From contig NZ_CP053985.1 of the NCBI RefSeq assembly GCF_013267355.1, forward strand, positions 4,340,001-4,404,000: a stretch of DNA of 64,000 bases. Reading direction: 5' to 3'. The position numbers were made by a program, and so were the translations under genes. Of this stretch, positions 27,508 through 35,640 are shown piece after piece (position 1 is the first letter of the stretch; every line of letters begins with the position of its first letter). The notes under the pieces were generated by a model that did no database searches, was not told the origin of the DNA, and saw nothing but the letters and a program-made list of their open reading frames with translations. The DNA is from Achromobacter pestifer (GTDB lineage Bacteria > Pseudomonadota > Gammaproteobacteria > Burkholderiales > Burkholderiaceae_B).

Positions 27508-28707
27508 ATGTCTAGCCAAACCGATACGAATTTCACCCGCACCCTGATCGTGGGCACGCTGGTTGTGCTGCTCGCCATGGGGGTGCGCGCCACCTTCGGC
27601 CTCTTCATGCAGCCGATGGGGCTGGCGCAGGGCTGGGGCCGCGAGGTGTTCTCCATGGCCTTCGCGCTGCAGAACCTGGTGTGGGGCGTGGCCTGTATCT
27701 TCATGGGTATCATGGCCGACCGCTACGGCTCGGGCCGCACCATCGCGTTGGGCGCGGTGCTGTATATGCTGGGCATGATAGGCACGCGCTTCGCCACCGA
27801 CGAAGCCACGCTCTACCTGACCGCCGGTGTGCTGGTCGGGCTGGGCCAGGCGGGGACCACCTTCCCGGTGATCCTGCCGGTGGTGGCCCGCGCGGTGCCG
27901 CCGGCCTATCGCAGCACGGCCATGGGCATCGCCAGCGCTGGCGGCTCGCTGGGCCAGTTTGCCGTGGTGCCCACGGGCCAGGTGTTGATCAGCGGCCTGG
28001 ACTGGCCAGGCGCATTGTGGGTGCTGTCGCTGTTCGTCGCTTGCGCCGCGCCGCTGGCCTATTTCCTGCGCGGACGTCCGCAAGCCCACACCGGGCCGCA
28101 GCAATCGTTGGCCTCGGCAGTCAAGCAGGCGGTGCGCCACCCCTCGTTCCACTTCCTGTTCTGGAGCTACTTCGTCTGCGGCTTCCATACCGCCTTCATC
28201 ACGCTGCACCTGCCGGCCTATGTCACCGACGGCGGCTTGACCGCGGGGCAGGGCGCGACCGCCATCGCGCTGATCGGCCTGTTCAACGTGCTGGGATCGT
28301 TCTATGCAGGCAAGCTGGGCGGCAAGTACAGCAAGAAGCGCCTCCTGGCCGTGGTGTACGGCATGCGCGCTTTCGGCATCCTGCTGTTGCTGTGGATGCC
28401 CTTGTCGCCGTGGGTGCTGTATGCCTTCGCCGCGTGGATGGGACTGTTCTGGCTGGGAACCGTGCCGCTCACGCAGGGTTTGATCGGCCAGATATACGGC
28501 CTGCGCTACGCGGCCACGCTGTCCGGCATTGTCTTCCTGGGTCACCAGCTGGGCAGTTTCATAGGCGTGTGGCTGGGCGGATATGCCTATGCCAAGACCG
28601 GCAGCTACGACGCGGTCTGGTGGCTGGGCGTGGCGCTGGCCATCGTCGCCGCGCTGCTGTGCCTGCCCGTGCGCGAACAGCCCGTGGCCCAGCCGGCGCC
28701 GGCCTGA
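27508..28707 (+). CDS. MFS transporter (OFA/oxalate-formate or monocarboxylate-like)
   Basis: A 399-residue major facilitator superfamily permease with about 12 hydrophobic segments. The first is LIVGTLVVLLAMGVRATFGL and the loop 2-3 motif is IMADRYGSGRTIALGA. It has a central hydrophilic loop (RGRPQAHTGPQQSLASAVKQ) and a second-half loop, GKLGGKYSKKRLLAVVYG. The pattern RATFGLFMQPMGLAQGWGRE is typical of the YbfB/OFA-like group transporting small carboxylates; the substrate is not determinable. A 54-residue membrane protein gene follows after 13 nt and is probably cotranscribed. Confidence 0.88.
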   Translation: MSSQTDTNFTRTLIVGTLVVLLAMGVRATFGLFMQPMGLAQGWGREVFSMAFALQNLVWGVACIFMGIMADRYGSGRTIALGAVLYMLGMIGTRFATDEATLYLTAGVLVGLGQAGTTFPVILPVVARAVPPAYRSTAMGIASAGGSLGQFAVVPTGQVLISGLDWPGALWVLSLFVACAAPLAYFLRGRPQAHTGPQQSLASAVKQAVRHPSFHFLFWSYFVCGFHTAFITLHLPAYVTDGGLTAGQGATAIALIGLFNVLGSFYAGKLGGKYSKKRLLAVVYGMRAFGILLLLWMPLSPWVLYAFAAWMGLFWLGTVPLTQGLIGQIYGLRYAATLSGIVFLGHQLGSFIGVWLGGYAYAKTGSYDAVWWLGVALAIVAALLCLPVREQPVAQPAPA

Positions 28708-28720
28708 GACCGGACCGCCC

Positions 28721-28885
28721 ATGAAGCCCTCGACTCTTCCCGCACCCGCCGCCCGCCGCCATCGCGGCTGGCGCGCCGTGGGCGCGCTGGCCCTGGCCGC
28801 CGTCATGGGCCTGGCGTTCTGGGGCTACACCACGCCGGAAATGCAGATCCACTGGGAAAACCTGGCCGCGCTCTGCGGCTTCTAG
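28721..28885 (+). CDS. Small single-pass membrane protein, hypothetical
   Basis: A 54-residue protein starting at ATG 28721. A basic N-terminus (AARRHRGWR) precedes one hydrophobic segment (AVGALALAAVMGLAFWGY) and a short tail, TTPEMQIHWENLAALCGF, probably periplasmic. It starts 13 nt after the MFS stop with GGACCG upstream. The well-formed topology and tight spacing support a real gene. Function is unknown: it could be an accessory peptide of the transporter or simply hitch-hike. Confidence 0.6.
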   Translation: MKPSTLPAPAARRHRGWRAVGALALAAVMGLAFWGYTTPEMQIHWENLAALCGF

Positions 28886-28967
28886 GCGCGTTTTCCGCTC
28901 GGCCTCGCGGTATCCTACGGCGGTCATTCTTCCCTCATCGCGCGCCGCTTCCGGGCGGGCGCTCCGG

Positions 28968-31637
28968 ATGCCCATGCAGGACTCATCGCCCTCCTATCCC
29001 GATCTATCGCTGCCGGACATCGGCGGCATGCCCGCCGCCGATACGCTGGTGCTGACGGTGAACAACCGCTTGTCGCGGCGCCTCACGCTGGAACTCGCAG
29101 GCCTGCTGCGCCAGGAGCGCCAGGTCAGCGAATTGCCGCGCATCCTGCCGCTGTCCGCCTGGCTGGCCGATGCCGCCAACGAACTTGCGTTCGAGACCGA
29201 TGACGAGGTGCCCGCCTACCGGCTGGACAGCTTCGCCACGCAGCTGGTGTGGACCGAGGCGATCCGCGCCGAAGAGGCCGAGCGCGTGCTGCTGGACGCC
29301 AGCCAGGCGGCGCGCTTGTCCATGGACGCGGACCTGCTGATGGACGAGTGGGAACTGCAAGTGCCTTCGGGCGCCGACACCGACGAGTACAACGGCTTTG
29401 CGAGATGGCGCACGCGCTATCGCCAGGCGCTGGCCGGCATCGATGCCGAGGACGCCAATCAGGGCTACGCGCGCGTGCTGCGGGCGCTGGAGAATGGGCG
29501 CCTGGCCATCCCGCGCCAACTGGTGCTGGCGGGGTTCACGGACATATCGCCGCGCTTTCGCCGGTTGCTGCGCGCCTTCGAAGATCAGGGCGCGGCCGTC
29601 GCGCAGTGGCGCGATGCGCAGCGCGTCGAAACAGGGGCGCGCAGGTTCGAGGCCGCGGATCAAGGCGCGGAATGGCGTGCCGCTGCGGCTTGGGCGGCCG
29701 AGCACCTGAAGGCGCATCCGCAGGGCCGCTACGCCATCGTCTCGCCCCAGCTGGAAGCGGAGTCGCCGTTCGCGCGGCGGGTGCTGAGCCAGGCCCTGGC
29801 TGGACGCGGCGGCGAAGCCGCGCTCGCCTTCAACGTGGCGGTGGGCCGCCCCTTGAACGAATGGCCCATGGCGCGCGCCGCGCTGGCATGGCTGCGCGCT
29901 CTGGCCGAATGCGCGCCGGGCAAGGGCTGCGGCGTCGACGTGCTGGGCGCGGCCCTGTTGGGCGGGCATTGCGCGGGCGACGTGCGCGACCGCGCGCGGC
30001 TGGCCTCGATCGATGCGCGCTGGCGGCGCCAGGCGCAATTGCATGTCGGCCCGCAGGATTGGCGCAAGCTGCTGGCGGATCTGCCGTCGCTGGCGCAGGC
30101 CTGGAACCAGGCCATGGAGATCTGGACGCAAGGCGGCCGCCAGGCCACATGCGATGTGTGGATGCTGCGCATGAAGGCCGCCCTCATGGCGCTGGGTTTT
30201 CCCGGCGAAGGCGTGCTGGACAGCGTCGGCTATCAGGTGATGGGTGCATTGGGCGATGCGCTGGGCAGCTTTTCGGCGCTGGCGCCGGCTGCCGGTCGCC
30301 TGGGCGGCGTGGCTGCCGTCAATCTGCTGCAAAGCGTGGCGCGTTCCGCTTCGTTCCAACCGCAGCGCGACCCGTTGGCGCGCCTGGACGTGCTGGGCTT
30401 GCTGGAGGCCGAGGGCGGCTACTGGGACGGCGTTTGGATGCTGGGCCTGACGGACGACGTGTTGCCCGCATCGCCCAAACCCAACCCGCTGTTGCCGCTG
30501 GCCGTGCTGCGCCAGGCCAAGGCGCCACGCGCCACGCCCGAGCGCGAACGCGAATGGGCCGAGGGCATGTATGCCGCGCTGTGCCGCTGCGCGCCCGAGA
30601 TCATCGTCAGCCACGCGCACATGGATGGCGAGCGCGAACTGCGGCCGTCGCCGCTGATCGCGGCGGCAATGCTGACGGATTGGACGCCCGCCGCGGCTGA
30701 AGCACTGCCGGCCTTGCCGCAGGAATCACTGGACGATGCGCAGGGGCCGGCGCTGGCGGCCGGCAACCGGGGCGGCGGCGGCCTGGACGTGCTCGATACG
30801 CAGGCGCGCAATCCGCTCTGGGCCTTTGTGCGGCATCGTCTGGGCGGACGCGAAATGGCGCCTTATGCCGACGCGGCGACTGTCAACGTGCGCGGCCAGT
30901 TCCTGCACAAGGCGCTGGAACTGGTGTGGGGCATGATGCCCGACCAGGATGCGCTGCACGAGGTCATGGCCTCGGGGCGCCTGCCAGCCTTGCTGGAGCA
31001 GGCAGTGGCGCAGGCCGCGGACGAGGAACTGAAGGACTACGCGCCTGCCTTGCGCACGCTGGAATGTCAGCGCGCCCAAACCGTGTTGGCGTCCTGGCTG
31101 GACATGGAGGCGCAGCGCCTGCCCTTCGCGGTGGCGCAGGTGGAAAAGAACCATCAATGGCAGCGCGGCGCGCTCAACCTGAAATTGCGCCTGGACCGCA
31201 TCGACACGCTGGGCGACGGTCGCAACGTCATCGTGGACTACAAGACCGGCGTGGCGGCGGCCAAGCCCGAGCCGGACTGGTCGCGCAACCGCCCCGTGAA
31301 CGTGCAACTACCGTTTTACGCATCGGTGCTGGCGGACGCCGCCGGCGGCGAAGTGGCAGGCCTGGTGCTGGCGCAGATCCATGCGCGGCAGGTCGCCGCG
31401 CAAGGGCTGGCCGACGAGGATCTGGGCGTGCCCGGCGTGACCCTCGCCAGCGACAGCAAATACTTCGAGGGGCTGTCCTGGCTGGAGATCCGGCAACGCT
31501 GGCGCACGGCCATCGAAGCGCTGGCCGACGAGTATGTCGCGGGCTACGCGGCCAACGTGGCCTATCGCCGCGACGATTTGAAATACTGCGATGCATTGCC
31601 GTTCCTGCGTTTGCATCTGGACGATGAGGACGCATGA
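28968..31637 (+). CDS. AddB-like PD-(D/E)XK nuclease, probable DNA repair protein
   Basis: An 889-residue partner of a UvrD-type helicase in double-strand-break end processing, resembling AddB/RexB. The N-terminal part is a degenerate helicase-like region without a usable Walker A motif. The C-terminal nuclease domain shows FLHKALELVWG, LKLRLDRIDTLGDGRNVIVD and YKTG near residue 754, the PD-(D/E)XK core, followed by VNVQLPFYASVLA. The cysteine staple of classical AddB is incomplete: the region aligned to the first Cys reads RNPLWAFVRHRLGG, and the C-terminal motif reads KYCDALPFLRLH with one Cys. The AddA-like gene starts 3 nt later. Confidence 0.88.
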   Translation: MPMQDSSPSYPDLSLPDIGGMPAADTLVLTVNNRLSRRLTLELAGLLRQERQVSELPRILPLSAWLADAANELAFETDDEVPAYRLDSFATQLVWTEAIRAEEAERVLLDASQAARLSMDADLLMDEWELQVPSGADTDEYNGFARWRTRYRQALAGIDAEDANQGYARVLRALENGRLAIPRQLVLAGFTDISPRFRRLLRAFEDQGAAVAQWRDAQRVETGARRFEAADQGAEWRAAAAWAAEHLKAHPQGRYAIVSPQLEAESPFARRVLSQALAGRGGEAALAFNVAVGRPLNEWPMARAALAWLRALAECAPGKGCGVDVLGAALLGGHCAGDVRDRARLASIDARWRRQAQLHVGPQDWRKLLADLPSLAQAWNQAMEIWTQGGRQATCDVWMLRMKAALMALGFPGEGVLDSVGYQVMGALGDALGSFSALAPAAGRLGGVAAVNLLQSVARSASFQPQRDPLARLDVLGLLEAEGGYWDGVWMLGLTDDVLPASPKPNPLLPLAVLRQAKAPRATPEREREWAEGMYAALCRCAPEIIVSHAHMDGERELRPSPLIAAAMLTDWTPAAAEALPALPQESLDDAQGPALAAGNRGGGGLDVLDTQARNPLWAFVRHRLGGREMAPYADAATVNVRGQFLHKALELVWGMMPDQDALHEVMASGRLPALLEQAVAQAADEELKDYAPALRTLECQRAQTVLASWLDMEAQRLPFAVAQVEKNHQWQRGALNLKLRLDRIDTLGDGRNVIVDYKTGVAAAKPEPDWSRNRPVNVQLPFYASVLADAAGGEVAGLVLAQIHARQVAAQGLADEDLGVPGVTLASDSKYFEGLSWLEIRQRWRTAIEALADEYVAGYAANVAYRRDDLKYCDALPFLRLHLDDEDA

Positions 31638-31640
31638 GCC

Positions 31641-34600
31641 ATGGCTGAACAAGAACGCTTGCCGCACGACCACGTTGCGCGCGCCGACGCGCTGGACCCG
31701 ACACGCTCATTCCTGGTGCAGGCGCCGGCCGGCTCCGGCAAGACCGAACTGCTGACGGACCGGATTCTGGCGCTGCTGGCGACCGTGAACCGTCCGGAAG
31801 AAATCGTCGCCATCACCTTCACGCGCAAGGCCGCGTCCGAAATGCACGCGCGCGTGCTCAGCAAGCTGCGCCGCGGATTGGACGCGCCGCCCGATGCCAT
31901 GCACGAGCGCCGCAGCTGGGAGCTGGCCCGCGCCGCGCTGGCGCGCAATGACGAGCAAGGCTGGCATCTGCTGGACCATCCGGCGCGGCTGGCCATCCGC
32001 ACCATCGACTCATTCTGCGCGGGCCTGGTGCGCAGCATGCCGTGGCTGTCGGAGCTGGGCGGCATGCCCGAGATCACCGACGACGCGCGCGCCCACTACG
32101 AGGCCGCCGCGCGCGCCACCCTGGACCTTGCCGACGATTACGAGGCCGTACGCATCCTGCTCAAGCACCTGGACGTGGACGTGCAGGCGGCCAAGGAAGC
32201 CATCGCCGATATGCTGGGGCAGCGCGACCAATGGCTGCCGCTGCTGCGCCACGGTTCCGACCGCGAGGGCATGGAAGCCATGCTGGCCGAGGCCATAGGC
32301 GAAGATCTGGACGCGCTGTGCGAAGCCATGCCCTATGGCTGGGCCGAGGCGCTGTGCGGCGCGGCGCGGCTGGCCGCCGCCAGCCTGCAGGACGGTGAAG
32401 GGGAAAACAAGCTGCTGGCCCTGCTGGACTGGACGGAAGAACTGCCGCCTGACGCCGAAGCGCTGGACCAGTGGCAAGCCGTCGCGCACCTGCTGCTGAC
32501 CGGCACCGGGACCTTGCGCAAGACCGTCAACAAGAACCTGGGCTTTCCGGCCAAGTGCGCGCACAAGGAACCGTTCGTGGCGTGGCTGGAAGCCGCCGAC
32601 GCGGACGCCGCCTGGGTGCGCCGCCTGCATGCGGTGCGCGACGTGCCCGCGCCGCATTTCACCGACGCACAATGGGAAGTGCTGGGCGCGCAGCTGATGA
32701 CCCTGGCGTTGGCGGTGGCGCAGCTGCGGCTGCGCTTCGCCGATACGGGCGAGGTCGATTTCATCGAGATCTCGCAGCGCGCCGCGGCCGCGCTGGGCAG
32801 CGCCGACGATCCCGGCGAACTGCTGCTGAAGCTGGACGCCTCGATCCGCCATTTGCTCATCGATGAGTTTCAGGACACCAGCCAGACCCAGCTCGACCTG
32901 CTGCGTACGCTCACCTCGGGCTGGCAGCAGGGCGACGGCCGCAGCCTGTTCCTGGTGGGCGACCCGATGCAGTCCATCTACCGTTTCCGCAAGGCGGAAG
33001 TGGGCCTTTTCCTGGAAGTCGCCGACAAAGGCGTGGGCGAGCTGCAGCCGGATTTTCTCAACCTCACCGACAACTTCCGCTCGCAGGCCGGCATCGTCGA
33101 ATGGGTCAACCAGTCGTTTGCACAATTGCTGCCCCGGCGCAGCGATGCGGCGGCGGGAGCCATCGCCTACAGCCCGTCCACCGCTTTCCACGAGGCGTTG
33201 GCGGAACCCGCGGTGCGCTTCCATCCGGCGTGGTCGCGCGAAGGCGCGGCCCCGGCCGAAACGCAGGCCGAGGACATTGCGGTGGCCTTGGTGCGCCAGG
33301 CGCTGATCGACCATAAGGGCGCCAAGCATCCCGTCGCCGTGCTGGTGCGGGCGCGCAGCCATCTGGGCAACCTGACCCGCCGCCTGGCGCAGGAAGGCAT
33401 ACGCTGCCGCGCGGTGGACCTGGTGCCGCTGGCCCTGCGGCCGGTGGTGGCGGACCTGGTGCAACTGGTGCGGGCCTTGTCGCATCCAGGCGACCGCCTG
33501 GCCTGGCTGTCGGTGCTGCGCGCACCGTATTGCGGCCTGACGCTGACGTCCCTGCAGCGCTTGTTCGGCGACGATCAGATCACGCCAGTGCCGGTGCTGC
33601 TGGAGCGCGCGCTGCGCATCACGCCGCAGACCGCGCCTGCGGCCGCTGCCAGCGCGCCTCAAGGTTCATTGTTCGACGCGGCGCCCGCTGCGCCGGAAAC
33701 GCCATCGGCGCAGAGCGTGCTCGGCCCAGACGAGTTCGAACGCTTGCGGCAGGTCGCGGGTGTCTTGCTCGACAAGCGAAACGCCTCCGGCGCCATGCCG
33801 TTCGCGGCCTGGGTGGAGTCGCTGTGGCGCCGCCTGGGCGGCCCGGCGCTGTACGCCGGCCTGTCCGTGGCCAACGACGCGGAAAGCCTGTTCCAGCTGG
33901 TCGAGCGCCTGGCGCCGCATGGCGCCATCGACGCCGCGGCGCTGGATTCGGGAATCGCGCGGTTGTTCGCCGCGCCGGATGCCGCGGACGAAGACGCGGG
34001 CGCGGTCGAGATCATGACCATGCACAAGTCCAAGGGCCTGCAATTCGAGACCGTCATCCTCTACGGCCTGCACCGCGCGCCGCGCGGCGATCAGGCGCCG
34101 CTGGTGCGCTTCGAGCAGAGCGGCGGCCGCGTGCTGTTCGGCCCGGTCAAGCCGCGCGCAGAAACCGAGGCCGACCCCTTGTCGCGCTACCTGGGCGCGC
34201 GCGAGGCGCGCCGCGCCTCCTACGAAATCGACCGCCTGTTGTACGTGGCGGCGACGCGGGCGCGCAAGCGCCTGCATCTCGTGGGCCACGTGTCGGTGGA
34301 CGAGGCCAGCGGCCAGGTCAAGACGCCGTCGTCCGCCAGCCTGCTGGGACGCTTGTGGCCATGCCTTGCCGTGCCGGTCCCGCCCTCGCTCGACGGCGAA
34401 ACCATGGGGCAGGAAGCCGACGGCCCCGAGTGGCAGGGCGAGCCCTTGCGGCGCGTCGATCGCGCCGGCCTCGCGCAATTGGCGCGCATGGCCGACGTGG
34501 CGGTCAGCCCCGGCTTTGGCGCCACGGCGCGCGGCGCCTGGGGCGATGGCGGCGAGCATCCCGCCTGGCAGCTGGAAGCCGGCTACGACGCCGCCATCGG

Positions 34601-35090
34601 CACCTTGTCGCACGCCTGGCTGGCACGCATCGGCCAGGACGGCGTGCACGCCTGGTCCGCCGACGCGCTGGCCCAACGCCAGCCCGCCATGCGCCGCCAG
34701 CTGACGCGCGCGGGCATCCCCGCCAGCCAGGCGGACGAGGCCTCCGAAGCCGTGCTGCAAACCCTGCAAGCCACCCTGGCCGACGAACGCGGCCTGTGGC
34801 TGCTATCGCAATCCGGCGCCCGCCGCGAATGGCCCCTGATCGACGCCGCCGGCAAAGTCTCCGTGATTGACCTGGCCCTCAGCACCGAAGACGGCTGGCT
34901 CATCGTCGACTACAAAACCGGCCGCCCGCACCCCGGCGAAACCCCCACCGCCTTCGCCACCCGCATGCGCCAGCGCCACGGCGACCAACTGCTGCGCTAC
35001 TGCGCCCAAGTCACCGCCCTAGACGGCCGCAGCGCCCGCGCCGCCCTCTACTTCCCAAGAGCTCGCGCCTGGATCGACCTGAAGGAATAG
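31641..35090 (+). CDS. AddA-like UvrD-family helicase/exonuclease
   Basis: A 1149-residue superfamily 1A helicase with a fused nuclease, the presumed motor of an AddAB-type recombination complex. Motif I (Walker A) is QAPAGSGKTELLTDR near residues 27-41, motif Ia is IVAITFTRKAASEM and motif II is HLLIDEFQDTSQTQLDLL. Motif III follows as FLVGDPMQSIYRFRKAEVGL, motif V as IMTMHKSKGLQFETVILYGL and motif VI as LLYVAATRARKRLHLV. The C-terminal nuclease motif is DGWLIVDYKTGRPHPGE. It is translationally close to the AddB-like gene (3-nt gap). No RecBCD genes are seen. Downstream lies a repeat-rich spacer and ffs. Confidence 0.92.
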   Translation: MAEQERLPHDHVARADALDPTRSFLVQAPAGSGKTELLTDRILALLATVNRPEEIVAITFTRKAASEMHARVLSKLRRGLDAPPDAMHERRSWELARAALARNDEQGWHLLDHPARLAIRTIDSFCAGLVRSMPWLSELGGMPEITDDARAHYEAAARATLDLADDYEAVRILLKHLDVDVQAAKEAIADMLGQRDQWLPLLRHGSDREGMEAMLAEAIGEDLDALCEAMPYGWAEALCGAARLAAASLQDGEGENKLLALLDWTEELPPDAEALDQWQAVAHLLLTGTGTLRKTVNKNLGFPAKCAHKEPFVAWLEAADADAAWVRRLHAVRDVPAPHFTDAQWEVLGAQLMTLALAVAQLRLRFADTGEVDFIEISQRAAAALGSADDPGELLLKLDASIRHLLIDEFQDTSQTQLDLLRTLTSGWQQGDGRSLFLVGDPMQSIYRFRKAEVGLFLEVADKGVGELQPDFLNLTDNFRSQAGIVEWVNQSFAQLLPRRSDAAAGAIAYSPSTAFHEALAEPAVRFHPAWSREGAAPAETQAEDIAVALVRQALIDHKGAKHPVAVLVRARSHLGNLTRRLAQEGIRCRAVDLVPLALRPVVADLVQLVRALSHPGDRLAWLSVLRAPYCGLTLTSLQRLFGDDQITPVPVLLERALRITPQTAPAAAASAPQGSLFDAAPAAPETPSAQSVLGPDEFERLRQVAGVLLDKRNASGAMPFAAWVESLWRRLGGPALYAGLSVANDAESLFQLVERLAPHGAIDAAALDSGIARLFAAPDAADEDAGAVEIMTMHKSKGLQFETVILYGLHRAPRGDQAPLVRFEQSGGRVLFGPVKPRAETEADPLSRYLGAREARRASYEIDRLLYVAATRARKRLHLVGHVSVDEASGQVKTPSSASLLGRLWPCLAVPVPPSLDGETMGQEADGPEWQGEPLRRVDRAGLAQLARMADVAVSPGFGATARGAWGDGGEHPAWQLEAGYDAAIGTLSHAWLARIGQDGVHAWSADALAQRQPAMRRQLTRAGIPASQADEASEAVLQTLQATLADERGLWLLSQSGARREWPLIDAAGKVSVIDLALSTEDGWLIVDYKTGRPHPGETPTAFATRMRQRHGDQLLRYCAQVTALDGRSARAALYFPRARAWIDLKE

Positions 35091-35142
35091 CACCGAGGTA
35101 ACGCAAACCCCAAGGCCTTCAACTCAGTACGAAAATCCAGCA

Positions 35143-35310
35143 AGCAAGGCACAGCGAGCCAGCCTAGCAAGGCAAAGCGTAGCGAGCCGACAGGACCAGC
35201 GAAGCGACGTCCTAACCCCCTCCCCCCCGGGGGGAGGGCTGGGGAGGGGGCTCACATACTGCCCCCTGGGGCCCGCCGGCCGAGAGGCTAGCAAGCAAGC
35301 GAAGCGCAGC
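35143..35310. repeat. Intergenic repeat module: AGCAAGGCA direct repeats and GC-rich alternating palindrome
   Basis: Related units AGCAAGGCA...AGCGAGCC occur at 35143-35160 and 35166-35188, with a degenerate third copy (AGCAAGCAAGCGAAGCGCAGC region) at 35290-35310. Between them, a C-rich arm (35216-35227) can pair with either of two G-rich arms: CCCTCCCCCC with GGGGGGAGGG (35229-35238), or CCCCCTCCCC with GGGGAGGGGG (35241-35250). No coding potential is seen. It looks like a dispersed genomic repeat family member between addA and ffs. Confidence 0.6.
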
Positions 35311-35315
35311 TCTGC

Positions 35316-35321
35316 TAGAAT
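35316..35321 (+). promoter_or_regulatory. -10 box of ffs
   Basis: TAGAAT ends 6 nt before the predicted 5' end of the SRP RNA (35328), the right distance for a -10. No clear -35 is visible; the sequence there belongs to the AGCAAGC repeat. Confidence 0.55.
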
Positions 35322-35327
35322 CTCGGC

Positions 35328-35424
35328 TGGCGGGCCCCTCCGCATGGTTCGGCGGTGAACCTGGTCAGGTCGGGAACGAAGCAGCCATAGTCGTTTAGGG
35401 TCAGTGCCGGAGTAAGGCTCGCCA
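35328..35424 (+). ncRNA. ffs: Signal recognition particle RNA (4.5S, small bacterial type)
   Basis: About 97 nt with the universally conserved SRP domain IV core, GGTCAGGTCGGGAACGAAGC, following GGTGAACC. The ends TGGCGGGCC (from 35328) and GGCTCGCCA (to 35424) pair to close a long hairpin. It binds Ffh and directs membrane-protein cotranslational targeting. The tetraloop is a GGGA-type GNRA loop. A -10 box lies just upstream. The location immediately before dnaX is usual for this group of betaproteobacteria as far as I recall. Confidence 0.95.
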
Positions 35425-35476
35425 ACCGGATTCTTCAAAGCAACGCGTCATGACTATCCATGATGTCGTCGCTTTC

Positions 35477-35534
35477 AAGGGGGACGGGGTTATTTTCCAA
35501 GGATACGTTCCACGGGAATAAACCCGTCCCCTTT
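35477..35534. repeat. REP-like imperfect palindrome between ffs and dnaX
   Basis: The left arm at 35477-35498 (AAGGGGGACGGGGTTATT...) and right arm at 35515-35534 (...AATAAACCCGTCCCCTTT) are near-complementary, forming a stem of about 18 bp with a loop of about 16 nt. The GGGGACGGGTTTATT core resembles dispersed palindromes associated with REP-type elements. It may double as the ffs terminator because a T run follows the right arm on the + strand. Confidence 0.55.
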
Positions 35535-35550
35535 GCGTTTCAGGCCGCGC

Positions 35551-35571
35551 GGAGCATGGATGTCATGCTCC
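35551..35571 (+). other. Stem-loop in the dnaX leader
   Basis: GGAGCATG (35551-35558) pairs perfectly with CATGCTCC (35564-35571) around GATGT, 69 nt before the dnaX ATG. It has no T run. It could be a leader structure or a dyad protein-binding site. Confidence 0.35.
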
Positions 35572-35640
35572 TGCGCCGAACCCCACGAGCTGGACCGGCC
35601 ATTTCGGGCCAGCTTGCGAAACAGGCTCTACAATCCACCC

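Noticed and set aside
35533..35640. Longer dnaX start
   Set aside because: The upstream codons cover the hairpin leader and lack similarity to DnaX; ATG 35641 gives the canonical N-terminus.
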